DNA of 44,939 bases, from NCBI RefSeq assembly GCF_017592555.1, contig NZ_JAGFNS010000048.1, positions 1 to 44,939 of the forward strand, read 5' to 3'. Below, piece by piece: positions 16,261 through 24,232 of the stretch. The DNA comes from Actinoplanes flavus (GTDB lineage Bacteria; Actinomycetota; Actinomycetes; Mycobacteriales; Micromonosporaceae). The position numbers were made by a program, and so were the translations under genes. The notes beneath the pieces are model-generated. The model ran no database searches. It saw only the letters and a program-made list of their open reading frames with translations, and was not told the origin of the DNA. Every line of letters begins with the position of its first letter. Position 1 is the first letter of the stretch.

Positions 16261-16760
16261 CGGTGCAGGTGGAAGGAGGCGATCTCCTCCACCCGGGTCC
16301 GGGTGACGCCGGCGAGTTGTTCGACGGCGAGGGGGTGGCCGGTCGGTTCCAGTTCGATGTACGGCAGCTGGCCCACGGCCCGGGTGTGCACGTTCGTCCG
16401 GAGATTGAGCGTCGACGGCTCGTATCCGGCGATGATGTTGGAGAGCCAGCCGAAGTAGGGCGGTTCCTTCTCGCGGCCGGGCTGTTCCCAGACGTCGACC
16501 GCGCGGGTGAAGCTGGCCCGGCTCAGTGACACCCACATGCTGTAGGTGAACACCTCGCCGGTGTCCCAGACCGGCAGTTCGATCAGGCCGCGGACGAAGA
16601 ACTGCTCGCCGGCGATCACGCACAGGTCCGCGTCCAGCAGGCAACCTTCCTGGTCCGCCATCTCCGGCTGCCAGAAATCCGGTGCCGGGGCGGCGAAACT
16701 GAGCGGCGGGCCGTCGTGCACGGCCCCGCACGTGCCGCAGGTGAACTGCTCGGTGCTCAT
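16257..16760 (-). CDS. DUF2199 domain protein
   Basis: 167 residues matching the DUF2199 pattern: a CxxC pair (C8, C11) at the start, HDGPPLSFAAPAP, an FFVRGLIELPV strand, and MWVSLSRASFTRAVDVW. The function of the family is unknown; the two cysteines could hold zinc. It is first in a two-gene operon with the GNAT gene. The gap to the divergent GAF gene is 131 nt. Confidence 0.9.
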   Translation of the reverse strand: MSTEQFTCGTCGAVHDGPPLSFAAPAPDFWQPEMADQEGCLLDADLCVIAGEQFFVRGLIELPVWDTGEVFTYSMWVSLSRASFTRAVDVWEQPGREKEPPYFGWLSNIIAGYEPSTLNLRTNVHTRAVGQLPYIELEPTGHPLAVEQLAGVTRTRVEEIASFHLHR

Positions 16761-16881
16761 GGCCGCGAAGCATACGGGCGAGCCCGGCTGTGGCGGTCGG
16801 CACGCCCGCTGCCGGTGCCTGATCTGGGTGAAAAGCGAGTGTTGCTACTTTTGGGTGGTACCTCTGAATCAAGTCTCGGAG

Positions 16882-16891
16882 GTGACGTCAC
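16882..16891 (+). promoter_or_regulatory. GTGACGTCAC palindrome between SD and start
   Basis: A perfect 10-bp palindrome fills the space between CGGAGG (16878-16883) and the ATG at 16892. It may be an operator, or chance. Confidence 0.3.
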
Positions 16892-18136
16892 ATGAAAGCA
16901 CCACTGCCCGACAACGAGATCGAGCGGCTGGCGGCGCTGTACTCGCTCGACATCCTCGACAGCCCCCCGGAGAAGGACTTCGACGACATCGTCGCGCTGG
17001 CGGCCGCGGTCTGCGAGGCACCCGTCGCGATGGTCAGCCTGGTCGACGCCGATCGGCAGTGGGCCAAGTCCAGGACCGGCTCCGAAGTAGCGGAGACCTC
17101 CCGGGACATGTCCATCTGCGCCCACGCCATCCTCGGCCGCGACCTGCTCATCGTTCCGGACACCCGGGCCGACAACCGGTTCGCCGACATGCCGGCGGTG
17201 GCCGGGAGCGGAGGCATCCGGTTCTACGCCGGGGCGCCGCTGCTCACCACCGACGGGTTCGCGCTCGGCACCCTCTGCGTCATGGACGTCGAACCACGGC
17301 GGCTCGACATGGAGCAGCAGCAGGCGCTGCGTGCCCTCGCCCGGCAGGTGACCGCCCAGCTGGAGCTGCGCCGGTACGCCTTCGCGCTGGCCAACACCAC
17401 GGCCCGGCTCCAGGAGCTGGAACGCCGCAAGGACGACCTGGCCGGTCTGGTCGGCGGGGAGTTGCGGTCGTCGCTGCGGCTCATGTCGGCGTACCTGGAA
17501 CGCCTGGGCGACACCGGCTACCACGACGCCGAGATGGCGGACCTGGTCGGCCGGGCCACGGCGGCGCACGTGCGGGGGCTCCGCGAGCTGATCGACCACC
17601 TCACCACGATGGCCGACGCCGGGCTGGGCGGGGAGAGCCTGCACATGCGGCAGTGCGACCTCACCCGGGTCACCCAGCGGGCGGTGGAGGCGGTACGGCC
17701 GATCGCCGCCAGCAAGCACATCTGGATCCTCAACCAGGCGGGCGGCCCGTCGTTGCCGATCATCGCCGATCCGGTGCGCCTGGAGCAGGTCCTCACCCAC
17801 CTGCTGTTCGCCGCGGTCAAGTACACGCCGGAGGGCGGCCGGGTACGGGTCGGCACCGAGATGGAGTCCGGCCCCACCGTACGGCTGGACGACATGGACC
17901 TGCCCGACGGCCTGCGACCCGACCTGTTCCCGCATCTGTACTACGGGGCCATCGCCAACCCGACCGACGTACCGGGGCCGGACCGGGGGCTGGCCGTCGC
18001 CAAACGCATCCTGGACGCCCATCACGCCACCGTGGCGCTCTCCGACCGGCCGGGCGACGGGACGTCCCTGCACGTCGTGTTCCCGTACGCCGAGATGAAC
18101 CCGGCCGAGATGATCCGGGACCTGGCCGTCGCCTGA
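16892..18136 (+). CDS. GAF-domain protein with degenerate histidine kinase core
   Basis: 414 residues, soluble. GAF domain about 10-160, of the type with MVSLVDADRQWAKS, then a HisKA-like helical pair (178-245) and a HATPase-like domain (about 250-400). Aligning with active kinases, the phospho-acceptor position of xHELRTPL is glycine (G189 in VGGELRSSL), the N-box Asn is Ala (A307 in LLFAAVKYTPEG), the DxGxG motif is absent (RLDDMDLPDG instead), and the glycine lid is reduced to PDRGLAVAK. Every catalytic box is lost although the fold is recognisable, so it is probably a pseudokinase: a dimerising sensor or scaffold rather than a kinase. CGGAGG precedes the ATG by 8 nt. No cognate regulator is adjacent. 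The GAF ligand is unknown. Confidence 0.88.
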   Translation: MKAPLPDNEIERLAALYSLDILDSPPEKDFDDIVALAAAVCEAPVAMVSLVDADRQWAKSRTGSEVAETSRDMSICAHAILGRDLLIVPDTRADNRFADMPAVAGSGGIRFYAGAPLLTTDGFALGTLCVMDVEPRRLDMEQQQALRALARQVTAQLELRRYAFALANTTARLQELERRKDDLAGLVGGELRSSLRLMSAYLERLGDTGYHDAEMADLVGRATAAHVRGLRELIDHLTTMADAGLGGESLHMRQCDLTRVTQRAVEAVRPIAASKHIWILNQAGGPSLPIIADPVRLEQVLTHLLFAAVKYTPEGGRVRVGTEMESGPTVRLDDMDLPDGLRPDLFPHLYYGAIANPTDVPGPDRGLAVAKRILDAHHATVALSDRPGDGTSLHVVFPYAEMNPAEMIRDLAVA

Positions 18137-18148
18137 GCACGAGCGGAA

Positions 18149-18185
18149 CCCGCCCCCGATCGGCTGCAGTTCGGTCGGGGGCGGG
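18149..18185. terminator. Bidirectional terminator hairpin
   Basis: Perfect 11-bp arms (CCCGCCCCCGA and its complement) around a 15-nt loop, in the 55-nt gap between the convergent GAF and NodB-GT2 genes. Confidence 0.85.
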
Positions 18186-18191
18186 CCGGTC

Positions 18192-20456
18192 TCATCGCCG
18201 TGCCGGTGGCCTTCCGTGCGCGGACGGCGGCCAGGTGTCCACGTCGGGCGCCACCCGCTGCCCGGGCATCGCCGGCGTCGGCGGAGGCGGCGGAGCCGGC
18301 GTACGCGGGGCCAGCCCGGCCCGGTTGAGCTTGTGCCAGCGCAGCCGCCCACCGGTCAGGGCCGTGGTCGCCGACTGCAACAGCACCAGGTACATCAGCT
18401 GCCGGTACGCGAACTGCTGCAACGGCAACCGCAGCAGCGGCTTGAACGACTCCTTGTCGAGGCGGAACGCGACCCCCGCGGTGAACAGCTGGAGGGCCAG
18501 CATGCCGAGCCAGGCCGCGACGGTCTCCTGGCGCTCCCAGAAGACCAGGCCGTACACGAGCATGATGTCGACCACCGGCGCCAGCATCGGCAGCGCCACC
18601 CCGAAGAGGGCGAGGAACGGCAGGCCCACCCGCCCGAAGCGGCCGGACGGCCCGGAGTCGAACAGCGCGCCCCGGTGCTTCCACATCGCCTGCATGGTCC
18701 CGTAGCTCCACCGGTACCGCTGCCGGTACAGCTGCTCCAGCGTGGTCGGGGCCTCGGTCCAGGCCAGGGCGTCCTCCACGTAGACGACCCGCCATCCGCC
18801 CCGGCACAGCGCCATCGTGACGTCGGTGTCCTCGGCCAGGGTCTCGTCGCTGACCCCGCCGACCTGGGCCAGCGCCTCCCGGCGGAACGCGCCGATCGCG
18901 CCGGGCACGGTGGGCATGCAGTTCAGCACCTCGTAGAGGCGGCGGTCCAGGTTGAAGCCGATCACGTACTCGATGTGCTGCCAGGAGGCGACCATGGTCT
19001 CCCGGTTGCCGACCTTGACGTTGCCGGCCACCGCGCCCACCGACGGGTCGCCGAACGGCTGGACCAGCCGGTGCAGCGAATCCGGTTCGAAGATGGTGTC
19101 ACCGTCGACCATCACGATCAGGTCGTGCTTCGCCATGGCCACACCGGTGTTCAGGGCGTTCGGCTTGCCGCCGTTGGGCACCCGGACCACCCGCACGTGC
19201 GGCAGGCCCATCCGGTCGACCAGGTCGGCGGTGCCGTCGGTGGAGCCGTCGTCGACCACCACCACCTCGATCATCGGATGGTTGCCGCCGGCCAGGGAGC
19301 GGACCGCGGCCTCGATGCCCTCCTTCTCGTTGTAGGCGGGCACGATCACCGAGACCGGCTCGTTCACCGGTGGGCCCCAGCTCCAGCCGGGCTTGCGCCG
19401 CTGCCGGGCGTTGTGCGTGGCGAGCAGGAGCATGAGCAGCGTACGGCCGATGGTCAGCAGCCCGACCACCAGGAAGAGCACGGCGATCACGGTGACCATG
19501 CCGTCGGCCAGGCCGACCGTCCAGATCAGGGCCATGCCGCGCCACTCGTCGCCGGCCGGCGCCTCGGGGTTGACCGGCAGCGCCGCCGCGGGGGCGTCCG
19601 CGCGTTCGGCGAGGCCCAGGTTGAGCCCCTCGGTGACGGTGGTGAAGCGGTAGCCCTGGGCCTTCATCCGCGGGATGAACTCGCGCAGCGCCGCGACGGT
19701 CTGCGAGCGCTCGCCGCCGGCGTCGTGGAAGAGGACGATCGAGGACTGGTCGCCGGTCGGGGCGGCGTTGGCGATGATCTCGTCGATCCCGGGGCGCTGC
19801 CAGTCCCCGCTGTCCTTGTCGTTGACCACGACCAGGTAACCGAGGGCGCCGGCCTCCTTGATCAGCTTCCAGTTCACCTCGTCGATGGCCGCGTTCTTGG
19901 ACGAGTACGGGAACCGGGCCAGGTTGGTGTGCACCCCGGTGGCCCGGGCGATCGCCACCTGGTTCTGGGACAGCTCGAGCTCCCGCCGCCACGGGGCGAG
20001 CTTCTGCATGTTGCGGTGGGTGAAGGTGTGCAGGCCCAGTTCGTGGCCGCCGTCCACGATGCGCTTGGTCAGCTCGGGGTGCCTGGCGACCTGGGCGCCG
20101 ACGACGAAGAAGGTGGCGTGGGCGTCCTGCTCGCGCAGCACCTCCAGGATCTTCGGCGTCCACACCGGATCCGGCCCGTCGTCGAAGGTGAGCGCGATGG
20201 TGCGATCCGGCAGCCGGCTGGTGCTCTCCTGGCCGCCGGTGGTGTTGATGACCGGGCCACCCTCGCGGATCGCCGACGGCACGCCGGCGTGGTCGCCGGC
20301 CTTGCTCGCCACGTGGTCGCCGGTGAACTTGGGGTTGATGTACGTCTGCACGAACAGCACCGCCGTGAAGAACACGACCAGGAGCGTGCCGAGCAGCACG
20401 CGCGGCGGGGGCACGATGCGGCGCCGGCTGCGGGCCCGGCGGGACGCGGCGGTCAC
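18192..20456 (-). CDS. NodB polysaccharide deacetylase fused to GT2 glycosyltransferase
   Basis: A 754-residue membrane enzyme. After TM1 (18-38) comes a NodB domain (85-280), presumably outside the cell, with all five motifs: TFDDGPD (D92, D93), HTFTH (H143, H147), RFPY (181-184), SGDW (216-219) and FHD (H244). A hydrophobic stretch (312-346) leads to a GT2 domain (365-590) with VDDGSTDG (401-408), DGD (451-453), EDTD (542-545) and QRYRW (579-583), the pattern of processive synthases such as chitin/hyaluronan/PNAG synthases. Further TM segments follow (about 605-690), then a Pro-rich tail. One polypeptide would thus polymerise a sugar, probably N-acetylhexosamine, and deacetylate it outside. 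It overlaps the upstream membrane gene by 4 nt. The product is unknown. Confidence 0.93.
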   Translation of the reverse strand: MTAASRRARSRRRIVPPPRVLLGTLLVVFFTAVLFVQTYINPKFTGDHVASKAGDHAGVPSAIREGGPVINTTGGQESTSRLPDRTIALTFDDGPDPVWTPKILEVLREQDAHATFFVVGAQVARHPELTKRIVDGGHELGLHTFTHRNMQKLAPWRRELELSQNQVAIARATGVHTNLARFPYSSKNAAIDEVNWKLIKEAGALGYLVVVNDKDSGDWQRPGIDEIIANAAPTGDQSSIVLFHDAGGERSQTVAALREFIPRMKAQGYRFTTVTEGLNLGLAERADAPAAALPVNPEAPAGDEWRGMALIWTVGLADGMVTVIAVLFLVVGLLTIGRTLLMLLLATHNARQRRKPGWSWGPPVNEPVSVIVPAYNEKEGIEAAVRSLAGGNHPMIEVVVVDDGSTDGTADLVDRMGLPHVRVVRVPNGGKPNALNTGVAMAKHDLIVMVDGDTIFEPDSLHRLVQPFGDPSVGAVAGNVKVGNRETMVASWQHIEYVIGFNLDRRLYEVLNCMPTVPGAIGAFRREALAQVGGVSDETLAEDTDVTMALCRGGWRVVYVEDALAWTEAPTTLEQLYRQRYRWSYGTMQAMWKHRGALFDSGPSGRFGRVGLPFLALFGVALPMLAPVVDIMLVYGLVFWERQETVAAWLGMLALQLFTAGVAFRLDKESFKPLLRLPLQQFAYRQLMYLVLLQSATTALTGGRLRWHKLNRAGLAPRTPAPPPPPTPAMPGQRVAPDVDTWPPSAHGRPPARR

Positions 20457-21154
20457 GGGGCGGCCCGGGTGGACGGCGGAGTGCTGTCGGCCGCGTCGTC
20501 GGCGACCGGTGGCAGCGACGGCGGGGGCGCCGGCGTGCCGGTGTCCTCGGCCGGCGCCGGGCCGCCGCCACCCTCACCGCCGGAGTCGGGGACCACCGGA
20601 GGCGCCGGCGGCACCGGCCCGGTGGGGTCCGGGGTCGGGGTGATCGTCGTGGTGGGGGTCGGTGTCGGCGACTCGGTGGACTCCAGCGTCTTGGTGGTCG
20701 TGGTGCTGGGCGTCCCGCCGGCCGGCGGCCGGGTGGTCGCCTTCGCCGGTCCGCTGGAGGTCGGCGCGGACTGGCTCGCGGTACGGCGTTCGGTGCCGCC
20801 GGTGCGCCGCTCCACCGACTCGATGCGCCGGGTCGGGGTGGCGCTCGGGGTGGGCGTCGGCGCCGGGGTGGGACGGGCCACCGGCTTCTCCTCCTCGCCC
20901 TCGTCCTCGTCGTCGTCCAGTCCGGGCAGCGGGAACACCACGCTCGAGGCCACCGGACCACCGGCGAGGCTGACGCCGACCAGGCCCCCGTACGCGACGA
21001 GAAGGACGCCGAAGGCCAGTGCGAGGCGCCGGAGCAACCGGCTGCGGCGTCCGGTGGAGTCCACGAACACCGGCGCCGGCTCCGGCACGGTGATCACTTC
21101 CGTGGGGAGGTAGGGGTCGACGTCGTCTGGGTTTCTGGGCTCCTGCGAAGTCAC
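20453..21154 (-). CDS. Single-pass Pro/Thr-rich membrane protein, partner of NodB-GT2
   Basis: 233 residues: a cytoplasmic N-terminus (1-43), one TM (about 44-65), an acidic stretch (DDDEDEGEEE, about 79-88), then about 145 residues of Pro/Thr/Ser/Gly-rich disordered sequence outside. Such regions are typical wall-spanning stalks and targets for O-mannosylation, and the Pmt gene lies just upstream on the same strand. There is no catalytic motif. It starts at GTG (21154), is first in its operon, and overlaps the NodB-GT2 gene by ATGA, which implies a structural or regulatory partner. No family recognised. Confidence 0.8.
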   Translation of the reverse strand: MTSQEPRNPDDVDPYLPTEVITVPEPAPVFVDSTGRRSRLLRRLALAFGVLLVAYGGLVGVSLAGGPVASSVVFPLPGLDDDEDEGEEEKPVARPTPAPTPTPSATPTRRIESVERRTGGTERRTASQSAPTSSGPAKATTRPPAGGTPSTTTTKTLESTESPTPTPTTTITPTPDPTGPVPPAPPVVPDSGGEGGGGPAPAEDTGTPAPPPSLPPVADDAADSTPPSTRAAP

Positions 21155-21511
21155 GCGGCGAGCTTAAGAACATTTATCGCGATCTTGGCACAGATCACTC
21201 ACAAGGGGGACAGCCGACTGATCCTCTGAAATAGGACGAAATGCCGTGCGTGGTGATTTGGCCGGTCGGAGGGGGTGTGAACGCGTTTCGCTGACCTGCG
21301 GCGCGGCATCGGATCGAAAGACGTTATGCCCTTGCCCAAAGCAATTTACTGTCGTATTCCCGACCGCGCGGCCGAGCATTTCTCGTGAAAGAAGAAGACC
21401 GATAAGAGAAGTAAGAACTTAATGTCGGAATCGCTGTGATGGTGGGAGCGACACGAGAAACTCCTGGCGGCACCCGTTGTGCACGCCATCCGACCTAGTT
21501 AAGCTCTTGAT
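21155..21511 (-). other. Gene-free, AT-richer upstream region
   Basis: A 357-bp stretch before the Pro/Thr-rich membrane gene, clearly less GC-rich than its neighbours, with runs such as GAAAGAAGAAG near 21390. It should hold the promoter and a long leader for the NodB-GT2 operon. I could not place a convincing -35/-10 pair or a known riboswitch. A 71-codon frame on the minus strand here has no supporting features. Confidence 0.45.
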
Positions 21512-21559
21512 GCGCGCCCCAATCGCCCGCTTCCCCCGTGGCAGGCGATCGGGGCGCGC
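21512..21559 (-). terminator. Terminator of the mannosyltransferase gene
   Basis: 16-nt arms (21512-21527 and 21544-21559) pair with one A-C mismatch around a 16-nt loop, 24 nt past the stop of the minus-strand mannosyltransferase gene. Confidence 0.75.
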
Positions 21560-21583
21560 CCTTCTGTTTCCGGGCTGTCGCCG

Positions 21584-23167
21584 CTAGATCCAGCGGCCCC
21601 CGAGCCACATGCGCACCGACCAGTCGTCGTAGGGCAGCAGTGTGCCCACGAAGACCGGATAGAAATACGCGAAACACAGCGCGACCAGGACGACGTAGGT
21701 GGACACCGCGACCGCGCCGATGAGCTGCCGGTCGGAACGGTTCGCCCCCACCGCCATCCCGCCCGGGGGCGTCATGATCGCCCCGAGCACGTAGACCACC
21801 GCCAGGATCAGGAACGGCAGCGCCGGCATCACGTAGAACGCGAACATCGTGCGCCCGTCCTTGACCGCGAAATAGAACCACGGCAGCAGGCCGGCCACCG
21901 CGCCGGTCATGATCGCGTAGGCCCGCCAGTCGCGCCGGGCGATCCCGAACCAGGCCAGCGCGCCCAGCGCCGGCAGGAACGACCACCACAGGATCGGCGT
22001 ACCCAGGAGCAGGATCTCGGCGGCGCAGCTCGGCGCCCCGCAGTTGCCGGCGGTGCTCCAGTAGAAGGCCACCGGACGGCCCAGCAGCAGCCACTGCCAC
22101 GGCCACGACTGGTAGGTGTGCTTCTCGGTCAGTCCGGTGTGGAAGTTGAACGCCTCGGAGTGGTAGTGGGCCAGGTTGAGCAGCGCCCCGACGACCGGCG
22201 GCTCGCTCCACCCGTTGTCCGCCCGGTAGTGCCGGAAGTAGCCGTTGTCGGTGACGAACCAGCCGGTCCAGCTGGCCAGGTAGACGCCGATGGCCAGCCC
22301 GAAGCAGAGCAGCAGCCAGCCCAGGTCGCCGATGATCCCGGCCAGCACCGGCCCGCGCACCCCCGCGGAGCGCCGCGCCTGCACCCGCCAGACGATCACC
22401 AGAGCCGCGAAGAACGGCGCGAAGAAGGCGGCGCTCCACTTGACACTGCACGCCATGCCGAAGGTGATCCCGGCGACCAGCAGCCACCACGGCACGATCA
22501 GCGGCACGGTCGGCGTCTTCTGCGGGTCGTAGCCCCGCTCCAGCGCGCGCAGCCAGCGACGGCGGTAGTGGTCCCGGTCCAGCACCAGGGCACCGAAGGT
22601 CATCAGGATGAACAGGCCGATGAAGATGTCCAGCAGCGAGGTCCGGGAGAGGACCAGCTGGAAGCCGTCCAGCGTCATCAGCAGACCGGCGATCCCGGCC
22701 AGCACGATCGAGTGGAACAGCCGGAACGCGATCCGGATCAGGATCAGCACCATCAGCGTGCCGGCGACCGCGGTGGAGAACCGCCAGCCCAGCTCGTTGT
22801 TGCCGTACACCGACTCGCCGAGCGCGATCAGCCACTTGCCGAGCGGGGGATGCACGACGTACGCCGCGCCGTTGACCTTCTCGTCCCACTCGATGCCGTG
22901 CTGGAGCATGTCCCAGGCATCGGTCGGGTAGTACACCTCGTCGAAGATGTAACCCTTCGGCTTGTCCAGCCCGGCGAACCGCAGGATGCCGGCCACCGTG
23001 ACGATGATCAGGGTGATGAGCCACGAGTAGGGATTGAACCGTCGGTCCAGCGTCGACAGGCGACGCCGGACGATCTCGGGCACATCACGCACGCTTGGGG
23101 ATGACCCCGTCCCGGCGGTGGGGTCCGCGGGGGTGAGGTCTGTGTCAGCTGTCGCCGCCGTCGTCAC
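21584..23167 (-). CDS. pmt: Protein O-mannosyltransferase (PMT family)
   Basis: 527 residues, a polytopic GT39 enzyme that transfers mannose from polyprenyl-phosphate-mannose to Ser/Thr of secreted proteins during Sec export. The first extracytoplasmic loop has the catalytic acidic pair (D76-E77 in GYIFDEVYY). Other family blocks are HPPLGKW, SRTSLLDIF and HSEAFNFHTGL. About ten or more TM segments are visible. The start is GTG with a weak ribosome binding site. It is divergent from rsmI, as Rv1002c is from Rv1003. Likely clients in the window are the Thr/Pro-rich secreted proteins at 20453, 27353 and 28785; this is inference. Confidence 0.95.
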   Translation of the reverse strand: MTTAATADTDLTPADPTAGTGSSPSVRDVPEIVRRRLSTLDRRFNPYSWLITLIIVTVAGILRFAGLDKPKGYIFDEVYYPTDAWDMLQHGIEWDEKVNGAAYVVHPPLGKWLIALGESVYGNNELGWRFSTAVAGTLMVLILIRIAFRLFHSIVLAGIAGLLMTLDGFQLVLSRTSLLDIFIGLFILMTFGALVLDRDHYRRRWLRALERGYDPQKTPTVPLIVPWWLLVAGITFGMACSVKWSAAFFAPFFAALVIVWRVQARRSAGVRGPVLAGIIGDLGWLLLCFGLAIGVYLASWTGWFVTDNGYFRHYRADNGWSEPPVVGALLNLAHYHSEAFNFHTGLTEKHTYQSWPWQWLLLGRPVAFYWSTAGNCGAPSCAAEILLLGTPILWWSFLPALGALAWFGIARRDWRAYAIMTGAVAGLLPWFYFAVKDGRTMFAFYVMPALPFLILAVVYVLGAIMTPPGGMAVGANRSDRQLIGAVAVSTYVVLVALCFAYFYPVFVGTLLPYDDWSVRMWLGGRWI

Positions 23168-23242
23168 CCCGGAATCGTAGGACGGAAGCCTGAGAAGCGA
23201 TGCCCGCCATCACCACCTCTTGCCATGTGATGGACTTTTGCG

Positions 23243-24094
23243 ATGTCTGATGACGAAGAAGCCGGCGGCCGGGTGATCCTGGTGGGTGCTCCGCTGGGCA
23301 ACACCGGCGACGCCTCGACCCGGTTGCGCGAGGTCCTGGCCTCGGCAGACGTGATCGCCGCGGAGGACACCCGGCGGCTCGGCCGGCTCGCCCGGGACCT
23401 CGACGTCACCGTGCGCGGCCGGATCGTCTCCTACTTCGAGGGCAACGACGAACGGCGTACCCCCGAACTGGTCGAGGCGCTGCGCGACGGCGCGGTCGTC
23501 GCCGTCGTCACCGACGGCGGCATGCCGAGCGTCTCCGACCCCGGCTTCCGGCTGGTCCGGGCGGCGCTCGACGCCGGCTTCCCGGTCACCTCGGCGCCCG
23601 GGCCGAGCGCGGTCACCACGGCGCTGGCCCTCTCCGGCCTGCCCAGCGACCGGTTCGTCTTCGAGGGCTTCCTGCCCCGGTCCGGCTCGAACCGCCGCTC
23701 CCGCCTCCGCGAACTGGCCGCCGAGCCGCGCACGCTGGTGTTCTTCGAGGCGCCGCACCGGATCGCCGGCGCGCTCGAGGACCTGGCCGCGATCTTCGGG
23801 GCGGACCGGCCGGCCGCTCTCTGCCGGGAGCTCACCAAGACGTACGAGGAGATCCGCCGGGACACCCTCGCCGAGCTCGCCGCGAACGCCGCGGCGGATC
23901 CGCCGCGCGGTGAGATCACCCTGGTGGTCGCGGGTGCGCCGGCCGGGCCGCCGGAACGGCCCGGCGACGACGAGCTGCGTGCCGAGGTCGCCCGGCGGGA
24001 GGCCGCCGGCGTTTCCCGCCGAGACGCGATCCAGTCGGTGGCCGACGCTTATCAGCTGCGCAAACGCGACGTCTACGCCCTCATACACCATTGA
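23243..24094 (+). CDS. rsmI: 16S rRNA (cytidine-1402-2'-O)-methyltransferase
   Basis: 283 residues, SAM-dependent tetrapyrrole-methylase fold. Visible blocks are ILVGAPLGNTGDAS, AAEDTRRLGRL, VTDGGMPSVSDPG (SAM-binding loop), SAPGPSAVTTALALSGL, FEGFLP and FFEAPHRI, then RELTKTYEE. It methylates the 2'-O of C1402 in the decoding site; its usual partner RsmH is not in this window. The ATG at 23243 gives the family's usual N-terminus. A 7-bp inverted repeat CCATCAC/GTGATGG (23207-23233) lies just upstream in the divergent region. Confidence 0.96.
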   Translation: MSDDEEAGGRVILVGAPLGNTGDASTRLREVLASADVIAAEDTRRLGRLARDLDVTVRGRIVSYFEGNDERRTPELVEALRDGAVVAVVTDGGMPSVSDPGFRLVRAALDAGFPVTSAPGPSAVTTALALSGLPSDRFVFEGFLPRSGSNRRSRLRELAAEPRTLVFFEAPHRIAGALEDLAAIFGADRPAALCRELTKTYEEIRRDTLAELAANAAADPPRGEITLVVAGAPAGPPERPGDDELRAEVARREAAGVSRRDAIQSVADAYQLRKRDVYALIHH

Positions 24095-24156
24095 TTCGTA
24101 CGACTACCCGAACCGGTTTCGGAAAATACGCGAGGCGCCGTCCCGCCCAGCCATCG

Positions 24157-24232
24157 GTTCGGTAGGCGGCCACCCGTTCGGTAGACGGCCACCCATTCGG
24201 TAGGCGGCCACCAGTTCAGTAGGCGGCCACCA
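24157..24232. repeat. Four tandem 19-bp repeats spanning a stop codon
   Basis: Units at 24157-24175, 24176-24194, 24195-24213 and 24214-24232, consensus gttcggtaggcggccaccc, each differing by one to three bases. The last unit contains the codons for the final Val-Ala-Ala-Tyr and the stop of the minus-strand membrane gene. The other three are extra copies downstream of that stop, between it and the rsmI stop. Confidence 0.92.

Noticed and set aside
21164..21379. 71-codon minus-strand frame in the AT-richer gap
   Set aside because: No ribosome binding site, family or codon-use support; treated as intergenic.
21241..21480. Possible riboswitch (c-di-AMP or c-di-GMP type) before the NodB-GT2 operon
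   Set aside because: The conserved core motifs of those riboswitches are not present on the minus strand.
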